A stretch of 64,000 nucleotides of DNA from Luteimonas sp. S4-F44. Its GTDB lineage: Bacteria; Pseudomonadota; Gammaproteobacteria; Xanthomonadales; Xanthomonadaceae. Below are positions 18,620-28,441 of this stretch, in pieces. Made by a program: the position numbers and the translations under genes. A model generated the notes under the pieces. It did no database searches, was not told where the DNA came from, and was given only the letters and a program-made list of their open reading frames with translations. Every line of letters begins with the position of its first letter. Within the stretch, counting starts at the first letter, position 1. The DNA lies in the NCBI RefSeq assembly GCF_022637415.1, contig NZ_CP093340.1:1984001-2048000 (forward strand), in the 5' to 3' direction.

Positions 18620-19090
18620 ATGTCCCCGACCCGTCCGCTCCCGTTGCTTGCCCGCATCGCTGCCGCAGCGCTCCCCGTGGCCCTGCTCGGCGCCTGCCAG
18701 ACCCCCGCCCCGACCGTCGCCGCAGGAGCACCGCCGATGACCGACAGCGTGCCGCAGCCATCGCTCACCCTGCAGGGCGAGGCCGTCTACTTCGAGAAGA
18801 TCCTGATGCCCGAAGGGTCCCGGCTCGATGTCCGCCTGGTCGACCCTGCCCGCACGGGCGAGGCGCGCGTGCTGGCCGAACGCAGCACGACCGTCGGCGC
18901 CGGGCCTTACGAGTTCGCGCTCGACGTGCCACGCGCGCGCCTGACGGGCGCGGTCGCGCTGGAGATCGTCGTATGGATGCCCGACGGCACCGTGCGCTTC
19001 CGCACCGAGGATGCCGTGCCGGTCGCGATCGATCCGTCCAGCGCCGGCCTGCACGTCGGCCGCGTCCGGCTGCATCACGTCCAGCCGTAA
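18620..19090 (+). CDS. YbaY/YscW-like lipoprotein
   Basis: Lipoprotein of 156 residues with lipobox LGAC (C26). The mature part matches the YbaY pattern: a Pro/Ala linker followed by the compact beta domain YFEKILMPEGSRLDVRLVD, then PYEFALDVPRARL and a C-terminal VGRVRLHHV. Relatives include pilotin-like YscW proteins and E. coli YbaY. Its role is unknown; no type III secretion genes are near. The start at 18620 begins the signal peptide; an in-frame ATG 84 bases upstream is in the 3' end of the previous gene. Confidence 0.8.
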   Translation: MSPTRPLPLLARIAAAALPVALLGACQTPAPTVAAGAPPMTDSVPQPSLTLQGEAVYFEKILMPEGSRLDVRLVDPARTGEARVLAERSTTVGAGPYEFALDVPRARLTGAVALEIVVWMPDGTVRFRTEDAVPVAIDPSSAGLHVGRVRLHHVQP

Positions 19091-19234
19091 AGCGATGCCG
19101 GACACGAGCTGCGCGCCGCCTGACCGGCGGCGGCCTCGCCACCGGCGCCCCTGCTGCATGCGTTCGCCCTACCCGGCGCGCGCGACACGGCCTCGCGCGC
19201 CCCCGCGTCGCAATGACGACGCGACTGCCGCGCG

Positions 19235-20635
19235 TTACTCGAAGCTGCCGATCGAGTCGTGCGAGAGGTTGTCGAAGCGGGTGTACTCGCCGAAGAACTT
19301 CAGCTTCACCGACCCCGTCGGGCCGCTTCGCTGCTTGCCGATGATGATCTCGGCCAGTCCCTTGTCCGGCGAAGTTTCCTTGTTGTAGTAGTCGTCGCGG
19401 TAGATGAAGATGATGATGTCGGCGTCCTGCTCGATGGCGCCCGACTCACGCAGGTCGGCCATCACCGGACGCTTGTCGGCGCGGGTTTCCAGCGAGCGGT
19501 TGAGCTGGGACAGCGCGATCACCGGCACGTTGAGCTCCTTGGCCAGGCCCTTGAGCGAGCGCGAGATCTCGGAGATCTCGGTCGCGCGGTTCTCGCTGTT
19601 GCCCGGCACTGACATCAGCTGCAGGTAATCGATCACCACCAGCCCCAGGTCGTGCTCGCGCTTGAGGCGGCGACACTTGGCGCGCAGCACGTCCGGACCC
19701 AGGCCCGGGGTGTCGTCGATGAAGATCTTGGTCTCCTTGAGCATGCGGATCGCACTGCTCACCCGGCTCCAGTCCTCGTCCTCGAGCTGGCCGGTGCGCA
19801 GGCGCGTCGCATTGACCCGGCCATTGGAGGAAATCAGGCGCAGCGCGAGCTGGCTGGCTGACATTTCCATCGAGAACACGCCGACCGCCTTCTTGGTCTT
19901 GATCGCCGCGTACTCGGCGATGTTGAGCGCGAACGTCGTCTTGCCCATCGCCGGGCGCGCGGCCAGGATGATCAGGTCGGTCGGCTGCAGGCCGGCGGTC
20001 ATCTCGTCGAACTCGGTGTAGCCGGTTGGCAGACCGGTGACGCCGCCGCCGTTGTTGTAGCGGGTCTGCAGCACGTCGAAGGCATCGGCCATCGCCTTGT
20101 TGATCGCGGTGAAGTCGCTGCGCCCCTGGGCACCGGCCTCGGCGATCTTGAACACCTGCTGCTCGGCCTTGGCCAGGATCTCGCTGCTGTCACGGCCCTC
20201 GGGCTGGAAACCGTCGTTGACGATCTCGGTACCGACATCGATCAGCTGACGCAGGATCGCCTTGTCGCGCACGATCTCGGCGTAGGCGCGGATATTGGCG
20301 GCCGACGGCGTCGTGCTCGCCAACTCGCCCAGATACGCGCCGCCAGCGACCAGCTCCGACAGCCCGTTGGACTCGAACCACTCGCCCAGCGTCACCGCAT
20401 CGAACGGCTTGTTCTTCTCGGCCAGTTCCTGGATCGCGGCGTAGATCTTCTGGTGATCGCGCCGGTAGAAATCCTCAGACACCAGCAGGTCGGCGATGCG
20501 GTCATAGGCATCGGGCACCAGCATGAGGCCGCCGAGCACGGCCTGCTCGGCCTCGACCGACTGCGGCGGGATGCGCAGTTGTTCGACGCGCGCATCGGCA
20601 CGGTGGTCATTGCGGTACTCGGGACGTGCGGACAT
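19235..20635 (-). CDS. dnaB: replicative DNA helicase DnaB
   Basis: Hexameric 5'-3' replication-fork helicase of 466 residues. The N-terminal helical domain begins at IPPQSVEAEQAVLGGLML. Walker A ARPAMGKTT lies at 226-234 and Walker B is LVVIDYLQLM, followed by the R-finger and LSQLNRS region typical of RecA-type DnaB. Length equals the usual 460-470 residues, with no intein. The promoter region contains a consensus DnaA box. The ribosomal protein genes upstream on the same strand end at their own terminator, so dnaB is likely transcribed separately. Confidence 0.97.
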   Translation of the reverse strand: MSARPEYRNDHRADARVEQLRIPPQSVEAEQAVLGGLMLVPDAYDRIADLLVSEDFYRRDHQKIYAAIQELAEKNKPFDAVTLGEWFESNGLSELVAGGAYLGELASTTPSAANIRAYAEIVRDKAILRQLIDVGTEIVNDGFQPEGRDSSEILAKAEQQVFKIAEAGAQGRSDFTAINKAMADAFDVLQTRYNNGGGVTGLPTGYTEFDEMTAGLQPTDLIILAARPAMGKTTFALNIAEYAAIKTKKAVGVFSMEMSASQLALRLISSNGRVNATRLRTGQLEDEDWSRVSSAIRMLKETKIFIDDTPGLGPDVLRAKCRRLKREHDLGLVVIDYLQLMSVPGNSENRATEISEISRSLKGLAKELNVPVIALSQLNRSLETRADKRPVMADLRESGAIEQDADIIIFIYRDDYYNKETSPDKGLAEIIIGKQRSGPTGSVKLKFFGEYTRFDNLSHDSIGSFE

Positions 20636-20714
20636 GGCGGTCGACTTCAGAAAGAACGGACTACGGCGAGTGACATGCTAGAGCGCGGGCCTGTGGACAC
20701 GCGACCCCATAACC

Positions 20715-20723
20715 TGTGGATAA
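20715..20723 (-). promoter_or_regulatory. consensus DnaA box upstream of dnaB
   Basis: The minus strand reads TTATCCACA, a perfect match to the DnaA-binding consensus, 80 bases ahead of the dnaB start. A second, 7-of-9 match (GTGTCCACA) lies at 20692-20700. Their spacing, in a gene-free leader, suggests DnaA control of dnaB rather than chance. Confidence 0.55.
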
Positions 20724-20811
20724 GCCTAACGATGCGCAGCTTCACAGCGGGTTATCTCGCGGACTGAGACGACTTCTTCGGAGGCTGCGAGTGCCCGGCC
20801 GGGATTGCTCC

Positions 20812-21245
20812 TCGGCTCGGTCAGTCATCCCTGACTGACTCGCCGCCGCGGACCATCCATGGTCCGCTCTCCGCAACGCCCGGCCGAGCCCTCGCCCGCG
20901 ATCCGGAACTTGGCCGCTCTGAAGCCGTGGAAGGCCTTCCACTGGGCGAAAGACTAGCCGCCCGAACACCAACCCGGTGCGCGCGCGCCCTCGTCGAGGC
21001 GCCACAGAAGTCGCACATCCGGACGCTCGCGAGCGGCGGACTGGCGGGCAGTGGCCGCGCCAAGCGCGCCATGGGTGAGCCCGCTCCGCTTGCGCGGCAT
21101 GCCCGCGCGAGTGGGCGAACGCCCGGCGCGCTGCGCCGGGCCGGACCGATCCGCAAAGCGGAGCCGGCGCGCGCCCGAGTCAGGACAGGATGCCCTGACC
21201 GAGGGACAAGCGGCCACTGCCCGCCAGGCCACCGCCCAACCGAGG
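20812..21245. repeat. dispersed intergenic repeat, locus 2
   Basis: The 710 bases between dnaB and rplI hold no convincing gene. The segment 21034-21245 is related to 9757-9880 but carries about 90 extra bases after the shared CAAGCGCGCCATGG. The left end (20812-20870) is a weaker inverted relative of the right end, including the GTCAG..CATCC..CTGAC hairpin and a nine-base stem at 20848-20867 centred on CCATGG. Central parts share CTTGGCCGCTCT with locus 1. Confidence 0.55.
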
Positions 21246-21289
21246 TCCGCCGTGGAGCTGCCACTAGCGAACAGTGGTTGGGCAAGCAG

Positions 21290-21322
21290 CCCAAACGAAA
21301 ACGGGCGCCTTGCGGCGCCCGT
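21290..21322 (-). terminator. terminator of the rpsF-rpsR-rplI operon
   Basis: A nine-base stem ACGGGCGCC / GGCGCCCGT with a four-base loop is followed on the minus strand by TTTCGTTTGG, 24 bases after the rplI stop. Confidence 0.8.
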
Positions 21323-21345
21323 CCAGGACCACCCGATCCGATGGA

Positions 21346-21798
21346 TCAGGCAACCTCGCCTTCGATGATCACCTTGACCGTGGTCTCGGCGTCGGCGTGC
21401 AGATGCACGACCACCTCGTACTCACCGGTGTTGCGGAACGCGCCCTCACCGAGCACGACCTCCGACTTCTCGACCGGCGCGACCGCCTTGGTCAGCGCAT
21501 CGGCGATCTCGCGCGGACCGACCGAACCGTACAGCTTGCCCTCGGTCGACGCGTTCGCGTAAACGGTCACGCTGGCACCTTCGAGCTTGGCCAGACGCGT
21601 CTGCGCCTCGTCGAACTGCGCCTTGGCCTTGGCCTCGTACTCGGCACGGCGGGTCTCGAACTCGGCCAGATTGGCCTCGGTCGCCGGCACAGCCTTGCCC
21701 TGGGGCACCAGATAGTTGCGGCCATAGCCCGGCTTGACGTTGACCTTGTCACCCAGATTGCCGAGGTTGGTGACCTTCTGCAGCAGAATCAGTTGCAT
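21346..21798 (-). CDS. rplI: 50S ribosomal protein L9
   Basis: Primary 23S rRNA-binding protein of 150 residues. The N-terminal domain [19 protein letters not shown] with the conserved [14 protein letters not shown], the long connecting helix and the C-terminal [19 protein letters not shown] domain are all typical. It is the last gene of a three-gene ribosomal operon, 150 bases after rpsR. Between the two lies a stem CCGGCC/GGCCGG near 21911-21928, followed by few T residues, which might attenuate transcription into rplI. Confidence 0.98.
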   Translation of the reverse strand: MQLILLQKVTNLGNLGDKVNVKPGYGRNYLVPQGKAVPATEANLAEFETRRAEYEAKAKAQFDEAQTRLAKLEGASVTVYANASTEGKLYGSVGPREIADALTKAVAPVEKSEVVLGEGAFRNTGEYEVVVHLHADAETTVKVIIEGEVA

Positions 21799-21950
21799 GG
21801 TGTAACTCCGTATTCGTTAGCGGCGCCCAAGGCGCCGCAACGAGTGCTGTCCGAACCGGACGAAAATGATGGTGCAGAACGGTGTCGCCATCCGCTTTTT
21901 TTAAAGTCCGGCCACGGAGGGCCGGGCTTCGGCGGAGGGACCCGCCTACC

Positions 21951-22181
21951 TCACACGTTGTGGTTGTCGGTGTACGGGATCAGCGCCAGGAACCGGGCGC
22001 GCTTGACGGCCGTGGCCAGCTGGCGCTGGTAGCGCGATTTGGTGCCCGTGATGCGGCTGGGCACGATCTTGCCGTTCTCGGTCAGGTTCTGGCGCAGGGT
22101 GTTGAGATCCTTGTAATCGATCTCCTTGACGCCCTCGGCGGTGAACTTGCAGAACTTGCGGCGGCGGAAGAACTTGGACAT
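21951..22181 (-). CDS. rpsR: 30S ribosomal protein S18
   Basis: Small-subunit protein of 76 residues that pairs with S6 on the platform of the 30S subunit. The signature [19 protein letters not shown] and [21 protein letters not shown] are standard. It follows rpsF by 11 bases. The cysteine at residue 11 (RRRKFCKF) is the only one, so this is not the four-cysteine zinc form of S18. Confidence 0.98.
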   Translation of the reverse strand: MSKFFRRRKFCKFTAEGVKEIDYKDLNTLRQNLTENGKIVPSRITGTKSRYQRQLATAVKRARFLALIPYTDNHNV

Positions 22182-22192
22182 GGACGTGCTCC

Positions 22193-22636
22193 TCAGGCGG
22201 CTTCGGCGTTGGTGTCGGGCTTGTCGGACTTGTCGCCGTCGGCATCGCCGCCGGTGGACTCGCCCTCGTCATCGCGACGACGACGCTCGCCACGCTCGGG
22301 CTTGTCGCCCTTGTCGTCCTTGTTCTTCATGATCAGCGACTGCTCGGTGTCGGCCTCTTCGCGGCGGATCACCAGGTGACGCAGCACGGCATCGTTGAAG
22401 CGGAACGCCTCGACGAGCTCGTCGAGACCGGCCTGGCCGACCTCGATGTTGAACAGCACGTAGTGGGCCTTGACCAGATTGTTGATCGGGTAGGCCAGCT
22501 GACGGCGACCCCAATCTTCCAGACGGTGGATGGTGCCCTCGGCGCCTTCGATCATCGACTTGTAACGCTCGATCATCGCGGGCACCTGCTCGCTCTGGTC
22601 CGGGTGGACCAGGAACACGACTTCGTAATGACGCAT
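22193..22636 (-). CDS. rpsF: 30S ribosomal protein S6 with charged C-terminal tail
   Basis: Ferredoxin-like ribosomal protein of 147 residues. The core [19 protein letters not shown] through [17 protein letters not shown] ends near residue 100. A tail of about 45 residues rich in K, D, E, R and G follows, comparable with the polyglutamylated tail region of E. coli S6, though it lacks a terminal Glu-Glu acceptor end (it ends NAEAA). The start at 22636 is fixed by GAAAGGAAA upstream. First gene of the rpsF-rpsR-rplI operon; priB is absent between rpsF and rpsR. Confidence 0.97.
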   Translation of the reverse strand: MRHYEVVFLVHPDQSEQVPAMIERYKSMIEGAEGTIHRLEDWGRRQLAYPINNLVKAHYVLFNIEVGQAGLDELVEAFRFNDAVLRHLVIRREEADTEQSLIMKNKDDKGDKPERGERRRRDDEGESTGGDADGDKSDKPDTNAEAA

Positions 22637-22746
22637 AGTGGTTTCCTTTCGGATATCGACCGCGCCGGTCGGCGGCGGCCCGGATAGCCCCCCGCGTGCG
22701 CGGTGGAGCAAGGGGTCTCCCGGCGCCTGGGCGCAGGGAGCCGGCA

Positions 22747-22775
22747 ATTCTCACAGATTCGCCGCCCCTGGGCAA
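22747..22775 (-). promoter_or_regulatory. putative sigma-70 promoter of the rpsF operon
   Basis: On the minus strand TTGCCC and GAGAAT are separated by exactly 17 bases, each four of six to consensus, about 110 bases ahead of rpsF. The intervening GC-rich leader can fold and could host the S6:S18 autoregulatory structure known from other bacteria, but I could not confirm its conserved core. Confidence 0.4.
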
Positions 22776-23032
22776 GCGCGGGACATGCGCAGGCGGGCCT
22801 GCGCACAGGTGCGACACTCGGTCGCAGCCCTGTCGCAGGCAGGCATGGTGAAATGGACCCCCGGCCACCGCGACAACGGAGCGCACCCCAGCGGACGCGC
22901 CCGAGTCGAGCCGCAGGCCCCTCCCCCGCCTCTCAATGCCCGGATGTTTCGGGCCCGGACGACCGCATCGTGCAGACCACCGCCCATCGCCGACATGACC
23001 GCGCGCCCCGCAGGGCGCACGGTCCGTGGCGG

Positions 23033-24352
23033 TCAGCGGACGGTTTCCAGTGTCCGGCTGAAGCCCAGCGCGACCAGCGTCACGACCGCGCCCGAGAGCA
23101 GGTAATAGCCCACGTACTCCAGCCCGAAGCGGCTGCACACGCCCAGCGCGACCAGCGGCGCGAAGCCCGCGCCCAGCAGCCAGGCGATGTCGGACGTGAC
23201 CGCCGCACCGGTGTAGCGGTAGATGCTCTCGAAACGCGAAGCGATCGCATTGCTCGCCTGCCCCAGCGACAGCCCCAGCAGCGCGAAGCCCACGACGACG
23301 TATGTCGTGCGGCCGGCGGTCGTGTCGTCGCCCAGCAGATCGGACGCGAAGAAGCTGAAGATCGCGATCAGCACCGCCGCGATCGCCAGTTGCCCGCGGC
23401 GGCCGACACGGTCGGCCAGCAGGCCCGACAGCACGATGCCCACCCCACCGACCACCGCGCCCATCAGCAGGCTCTCAAGGAAATCGCCGGCGTCGTGATC
23501 GGTGTACAGCGTGGCCCAGCTGAGCGGGAAGATCGTCACCAGATGGAACATCGCATAGCTGGCCAGCGGGATCAGCGCACCGAGCAGCACCTGGCGCGGA
23601 TGCGTGCGGATGGTCTCGCCGATCCGACGAGGCTGCAGTTCCTGCTGCCGGAACAACTGCACGAATTCCGGCGTGACCACCAGGCGCAGCCGCGCGAACA
23701 GCGCGACGACGTTCAGCGCCAGCGCCACGAAGAACGGGAAGCGCCAGCCCCAGGCCATGAAGTCCTCATGGCCCAGGAATCGGATGAACACCAGGAACAT
23801 GCCCGCCGCGAGCATGAAGCCGAACGTCGCACCCAGCTGCGGCACCATGGCGTACCAGCCGCGGCGTTCGCTCGGCGCGCTGAGCGACAGCAGCGACGGC
23901 AGCCCGTCCCAGGCGCCGCCCCAGCCCAGGCCCTGGCCGAAGCGGAAGACCGCCAGCAGCACCGGCGCCAGCAGGCCGGCCTGGGCGTAGCTGGGCAGAA
24001 ACGCGATCGCCATGGTCGAGCCGCACAGCAGGAACAGCGCCACGATCAGCTTCGCGGCCCGGCCGAAGTTGCGGTCGATGGCCATGAACACCGCCGAGCC
24101 GATCGGCCGGGCAATGAACGCCAGCGAGAAGATCGCGAACGACTTGAGCGTGGCCTGCACCGGGTCGCTGTCGGGAAAGAACAAGTAAGGGAAGACCATC
24201 ACCGACGCGATGCCGTAAACGAAGAAGTCGAAGAACTCCGACGTTCGGCCCATCACGACCGGGAAGGCGATCTTTCCTGGCGAGATGTCCAGGTCGTCGG
24301 TTTCCGGCGCGTCGTCCAGCCCGGTGGTGGCTTGCTGTGCGGTTCCGCTCAT
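23033..24352 (-). CDS. MFS transporter, metabolite:proton symporter (MHS) type
   Basis: Inner-membrane carrier of 439 residues with about 12 hydrophobic helices. The segment GRTSEFFDFFVYGIAS in the first helix and RPIGSAVFMAIDRNFGR after the second are hallmarks of the MHS branch, which takes up dicarboxylates, betaines or aromatic acids with protons. The motif LADRVGRR after helix eight matches the second half repeat. The start at 24352 precedes an acidic cytosolic leader; an open frame continues 87 bases upstream without a better site. Divergent from cyoA; substrate unknown. Confidence 0.85.
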   Translation of the reverse strand: MSGTAQQATTGLDDAPETDDLDISPGKIAFPVVMGRTSEFFDFFVYGIASVMVFPYLFFPDSDPVQATLKSFAIFSLAFIARPIGSAVFMAIDRNFGRAAKLIVALFLLCGSTMAIAFLPSYAQAGLLAPVLLAVFRFGQGLGWGGAWDGLPSLLSLSAPSERRGWYAMVPQLGATFGFMLAAGMFLVFIRFLGHEDFMAWGWRFPFFVALALNVVALFARLRLVVTPEFVQLFRQQELQPRRIGETIRTHPRQVLLGALIPLASYAMFHLVTIFPLSWATLYTDHDAGDFLESLLMGAVVGGVGIVLSGLLADRVGRRGQLAIAAVLIAIFSFFASDLLGDDTTAGRTTYVVVGFALLGLSLGQASNAIASRFESIYRYTGAAVTSDIAWLLGAGFAPLVALGVCSRFGLEYVGYYLLSGAVVTLVALGFSRTLETVR

Positions 24353-24531
24353 CTGCGCGCTGTCTCCGGTCGTAATGGGGGATAATGCACCGCATTGTGA
24401 ACCCCAAACGGGCCCACCACGCAAGGTGCGCAGCAGCACGCGCCCGCGCCCTGCCCTGATTCCACGCTAGCCGCCCAGACGTGGCGCTTCCGTCAAGCCG
24501 TTTTCCTTTATCAGTCGTCGATCTCCCGCCA

Positions 24532-25734
24532 ATGAAATCCTTCCTCCGATTCTCGGTCCTGTTCGGGACTGCCCTGCTGCTGTCCGGCTGCGACTGGGTG
24601 CTCATGCGGCCGTCCGGCGACATCGCCGTGCAGCAGCGCGACCTGATCCTGCTGTCCACCGGCCTGATGCTGCTGGTCATCGTCCCGGTGATCTTCCTAA
24701 CGTTCTTCTTCGCCTGGAAGTACCGCGCGTCGAACAAGGACGCCGAGTACGCGCCGGATTGGCACCACTCCACACGCCTGGAGCTGATCATCTGGTCGGC
24801 ACCACTGGCGATCATCCTGGTACTGGGCACGGTGACCTGGATTGCCACCCACAAACTCGACCCCTATCGCCCGCTCGACCGGATCGACACGAACACGCCG
24901 ATCGCCGAGGGCGTCGAGCCGCTGGTGGTCGAAGTGGTCGCGCTCGACTGGAAATGGCTGTTTCTCTATCCCGAGCAGGGCATCGCGACGGTCAACGAGC
25001 TCGCCGCGCCGGTGAACGTGCCGGTCGAGTTCAAGATCACCTCCGCGTCGATGATGAATTCGTTCTTCATCCCGGCGCTTGCCGGCCAGATCTACGCCAT
25101 GGCCGGCATGGAGACCAAGCTCAACGCCGTGATCAACGCCGAAGGCGTCTACAAGGGCTTTTCCAGCAATTACAGCGGCGACGGCTTCTCGCACATGCAC
25201 TTCGACTTCCACGGCATGAGCCAGGACGGCTTCGACGCCTGGGTGCGCAAGGTGCAGGCCGACCAGACCCCGCTGGGTCGCCAGGAGTATCTGGTGCTCG
25301 AGAAGCCGTCCGAGCGCGAGCCGGTGCGCTACTTCGGCAACGTCGACCCGGCGCTGTACGAGGCAATCCTCAACATGTGCGTGGCGCCGGGCTCGATGTG
25401 CGTCCACGAGATGATGCATATCGACCGCTCGGGCGGCGGCGGCGTCGACAGCCACGCCAACTATGCCCGCCTGCGCTACGACAACCGCCACGCAGACGAA
25501 CCGGTGGCCGCGCCCGGCGCGACCTTCCCCGAGGCCGGTCGCGAGGCGCGCGGGGACGAGCCGCAGGGCCATCAGCCGCGGGCCGTCTCGCCCGGGGAGC
25601 CCACGCCGCAGCCGACACCGTCGAGCGAAGGCGCCGACGACAAGGGCGTGCAGCCGATCCCCCCGGGACAGGCGCCGCAGCAGCAAGGCGCGCCCGGCAA
25701 GCCGGACGACGACGGCGGCCCCTCGGGCCGCTGA
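24532..25734 (+). CDS. cyoA: quinol oxidase subunit II (CyoA)
   Basis: Lipoprotein-anchored subunit of a heme-copper quinol oxidase, 400 residues. The signal peptide ends in lipobox LSGC (C20), followed by two membrane helices (about 40-65 and 85-108). The periplasmic cupredoxin domain has WKWLFLYPEQGIATVNEL and the FSGxGFSHMHF-like FSSNYSGDGFSHMHF; the Cu-A cysteines and methionine of cytochrome c oxidases are absent, which marks a quinol enzyme. Beyond about residue 310 there is an unusual Pro/Gly/Gln/Asp-rich tail of about 90 residues. First gene of cyoABCD-surf1; the 180 bases upstream hold its promoter. Confidence 0.93.
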   Translation: MKSFLRFSVLFGTALLLSGCDWVLMRPSGDIAVQQRDLILLSTGLMLLVIVPVIFLTFFFAWKYRASNKDAEYAPDWHHSTRLELIIWSAPLAIILVLGTVTWIATHKLDPYRPLDRIDTNTPIAEGVEPLVVEVVALDWKWLFLYPEQGIATVNELAAPVNVPVEFKITSASMMNSFFIPALAGQIYAMAGMETKLNAVINAEGVYKGFSSNYSGDGFSHMHFDFHGMSQDGFDAWVRKVQADQTPLGRQEYLVLEKPSEREPVRYFGNVDPALYEAILNMCVAPGSMCVHEMMHIDRSGGGGVDSHANYARLRYDNRHADEPVAAPGATFPEAGREARGDEPQGHQPRAVSPGEPTPQPTPSSEGADDKGVQPIPPGQAPQQQGAPGKPDDDGGPSGR

Positions 25735-25776
25735 TCCCGGATCGCATCACCGAATTCAGTACGAGGCAGGAACCCC

Positions 25777-27789
25777 ATGTCCGCACCCCAGGACCAGCTC
25801 AACTCACCGTGGCTCGGGCGTCTTTCGCTCGAGTCCCTGGCCTTCCTTCACGACCCGATCCTCGCGGCGACCTTCATCGGCACTGCGCTCGGCGGCATCG
25901 CGCTGCTCGTGCTCGTCACCCGATACCGCCTCTGGGGCTACCTGTGGAAGGAGTGGTTCACCAGCATCGACCACAAGAAGATCGGGATCATGTACTGCAT
26001 CCTGGCGCTGGTGATGCTGCTGCGCGGCTTCTCCGACGCAGTGCTGATGCGCGCCCACCAGGCCTTGGCCTCGGGTGGCGGCGAGGGCTTCCTGCCCCCG
26101 CACCACTACGATCAGATCTTCACCGCGCACGGGGTGATCATGATCTTCTTCGTGGCGATGCCGCTGGTGACCGGCCTGATGAACTACATCGTGCCGCTGC
26201 AGATCGGCGCGCGCGATGTCTCGTTCCCGTTCCTCAACAACTTCAGCTTCTGGATGACCGCCGCCGGTGCGGTGCTGATCATGCTGTCGTTGTTCGTCGG
26301 TGAGTTCGCGCGGACCGGCTGGCTGGCCTACCCGCCGTTGTCGGGCGCCGACTACAGTCCAGGCGTCGGCATGGACTATTACCTATGGGGGCTCCAGGTC
26401 GCGGGTGTCGGCACGACGTTGTCGGGCATCAACCTGATCGTGACGATCGTCAAGATGCGCGCGCCGGGCATGAAGTACATGCGCATGCCGATCTTCACCT
26501 GGACCTCGCTGTGCACCAACATCCTGATCGTGGCGTCGTTCCCGATCCTGACCGCGACGCTGGCGCTGCTGACGATGGACCGCTACGTCGGCACCAACTT
26601 CTTCACCAACGACTTGGGCGGCAGCCCGATGATGTACGTGAACCTGATCTGGATCTGGGGCCATCCGGAGGTCTACATCCTGGTGCTGCCGGCATTCGGC
26701 ATCTTCTCCGAGATCGTCTCGACGTACTGCGGCAAGCGGCTGTTCGGCTACACCTCGATGGTCTACGCGACCGCGGTGATCACGATCCTGTCGTACCTGG
26801 TGTGGCTGCACCACTTCTTCACGATGGGCTCGGGCGCAAGCGTCAACGCGTTCTTCGGCATCACCACGATGATCATCTCGATCCCGACGGGCGCGAAGAT
26901 CTTCAATTGGCTGTTCACGATGTACAAGGGACGGATCCGCTTCGATGTCCCGATGCTGTGGACGATCGGCTTCATGTTCACCTTCGTCATCGGTGGCATG
27001 ACCGGTGTGCTGCTCGCGGTGCCGCCGGCCGACTTCGTGCTGCACAACAGCCTGTTCCTGATCGCCCACTTCCATAACACCATCATCGGCGGCGTGGTCT
27101 TCGGCCTGTTCGCCGGCATGGTGTACTGGTTCCCGAAGGCGTTCGGCTTCAAGCTCGACGAGTTCTGGGGCAAGGTGTCGTTCTGGTGCTGGCTGACCGG
27201 CTTCTGGGTCGCGTTCACCCCGCTCTACATCATGGGCCTGATGGGCGTGACTCGCCGTCTGAGCCAGTTCGAGGACACCTCGCTGCACCTGTTCTTCGTG
27301 GTCGCGGCGATCGGCGCGGCGCTGGTCGCGGCCGGCATCGGCGCGTTCATCATGTCGATCGTCCAGGCTGTGCGGAAGCGCAAGGCGCTGCGCGACGTCA
27401 CCGGCGATCCCTGGGACGGCCGGACGCTGGAGTGGTCGACCTCGTCGCCGCCGCCGGCCTACAACTTCGCCTTTACGCCGGTCGTCCATGAGATCGACGC
27501 CTGGGCGGACATGAAGCGCCACGGCTACAAGCGTCCGCTGGCCGGTTTCGTGCCGATCCACATGCCGCGCAATACCGGTGCGGGCGTGGTGCTTTCGGCG
27601 ATCAGCGTCGCCCTGGCCTTCGGTCTGATCTGGCACATCTGGTGGCTGGCGGGCGTGTCGTTCGTGGCCCTGGTGGTCGCGGCGATCGCGCACACCTTCA
27701 ACTACGACCGCGAGTACTACATCCCCGCCCAGGATGTGATCGACACCGAGGAACAACGCACGCGCGATCTCGCGCAGCAGGCGCTCTGA
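25777..27789 (+). CDS. cyoB: quinol oxidase subunit I (CyoB)
   Basis: Catalytic subunit of 670 residues reducing oxygen to water while pumping protons. Quinol-site residues are visible as the Arg/Asp of [12 protein letters not shown] and the His/Gln of [11 protein letters not shown], the latter also carrying the low-spin heme ligand. [18 protein letters not shown] gives the cross-linked His-Tyr and Cu-B site, [11 protein letters not shown] the next two Cu-B histidines, and [11 protein letters not shown] the heme ligands. About 15 hydrophobic helices. The glutamate of the D channel lies in the GHPEV helix. Confidence 0.97.
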   Translation: MSAPQDQLNSPWLGRLSLESLAFLHDPILAATFIGTALGGIALLVLVTRYRLWGYLWKEWFTSIDHKKIGIMYCILALVMLLRGFSDAVLMRAHQALASGGGEGFLPPHHYDQIFTAHGVIMIFFVAMPLVTGLMNYIVPLQIGARDVSFPFLNNFSFWMTAAGAVLIMLSLFVGEFARTGWLAYPPLSGADYSPGVGMDYYLWGLQVAGVGTTLSGINLIVTIVKMRAPGMKYMRMPIFTWTSLCTNILIVASFPILTATLALLTMDRYVGTNFFTNDLGGSPMMYVNLIWIWGHPEVYILVLPAFGIFSEIVSTYCGKRLFGYTSMVYATAVITILSYLVWLHHFFTMGSGASVNAFFGITTMIISIPTGAKIFNWLFTMYKGRIRFDVPMLWTIGFMFTFVIGGMTGVLLAVPPADFVLHNSLFLIAHFHNTIIGGVVFGLFAGMVYWFPKAFGFKLDEFWGKVSFWCWLTGFWVAFTPLYIMGLMGVTRRLSQFEDTSLHLFFVVAAIGAALVAAGIGAFIMSIVQAVRKRKALRDVTGDPWDGRTLEWSTSSPPPAYNFAFTPVVHEIDAWADMKRHGYKRPLAGFVPIHMPRNTGAGVVLSAISVALAFGLIWHIWWLAGVSFVALVVAAIAHTFNYDREYYIPAQDVIDTEEQRTRDLAQQAL

Positions 27790-27790
27790 C

Positions 27791-28441
27791 ATGGCACATA
27801 GCATTCAATCCACATCCGGCGATACCGCCCGCGTCTACCACGTGATCGAAGACCCGCATGCCCATGACGGGCATGAGCATCACCCCGAGACCGGGACCAA
27901 CCTCGGCTTCTGGATCTACCTGATGAGCGACTGCCTCATCTTCGCGATCCTGTTCGCCATTTACGCCGTGCTCGGCCGCAACTACGCGGCCGGCCCGTCG
28001 CCGGCCGACCTGTTCGATCTGAAGCTGATCCTGGTCGCGACGTTCATGCTGCTGTTCTCGTCGATCACCTACGGGTTCGCGATGCTGAACTCGTACAAGC
28101 AGAACATCCGCGGCACGATCGGCTGGCTGCTGGTGACCGGCCTGTTCGGCCTGGCATTCCTGGGTATCGAGCTCTACGAGTTCCACCATCTCGCCCACCT
28201 GGGCGCGACCCCGCAGCGCAGCGCGTTCCTGTCGTCATTCTTCACGCTGGTCGGCACACACGGCCTGCACGTGACGTTCGGCCTGATCTGGCTGGTGACC
28301 CTGGTGTTCCAGCTGCGCAAGCATGGGCTCAACGCCGCCAACCACCGCCGCCTGATGTGCCTGTCGATGTTCTGGCACTTCCTGGATGTGATCTGGATCG
28401 GCGTGTTCTCGTATGTGTATCTGATGGGAGTCGTGGGATGA
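27791..28441 (+). CDS. cyoC: quinol oxidase subunit III (CyoC)
   Basis: Membrane subunit of 216 residues with five helices, as expected for the CyoC type. [20 protein letters not shown] opens the conserved part and [15 protein letters not shown], then [14 protein letters not shown], are standard. It starts one base after the cyoB stop and its own stop overlaps cyoD (ATGA), so the operon is tightly coupled. The histidine-rich N-terminus ([17 protein letters not shown]) is longer than in E. coli. Confidence 0.95.
   Translation: MAHSIQSTSGDTARVYHVIEDPHAHDGHEHHPETGTNLGFWIYLMSDCLIFAILFAIYAVLGRNYAAGPSPADLFDLKLILVATFMLLFSSITYGFAMLNSYKQNIRGTIGWLLVTGLFGLAFLGIELYEFHHLAHLGATPQRSAFLSSFFTLVGTHGLHVTFGLIWLVTLVFQLRKHGLNAANHRRLMCLSMFWHFLDVIWIGVFSYVYLMGVVG

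Noticed and set aside
21900..21930. Terminator between rpsR and rplI
   Set aside because: The stem CCGGCC/GGCCGG is present but is followed by only three T residues before an A-run on the minus strand, so it is at most an attenuator.
22703..24385. 560-codon plus-strand frame opposite the MFS transporter
   Set aside because: Composition (Gln, Arg, His, Glu-rich) is that of antisense to a membrane protein gene; the minus strand has 12 helices and MHS motifs.
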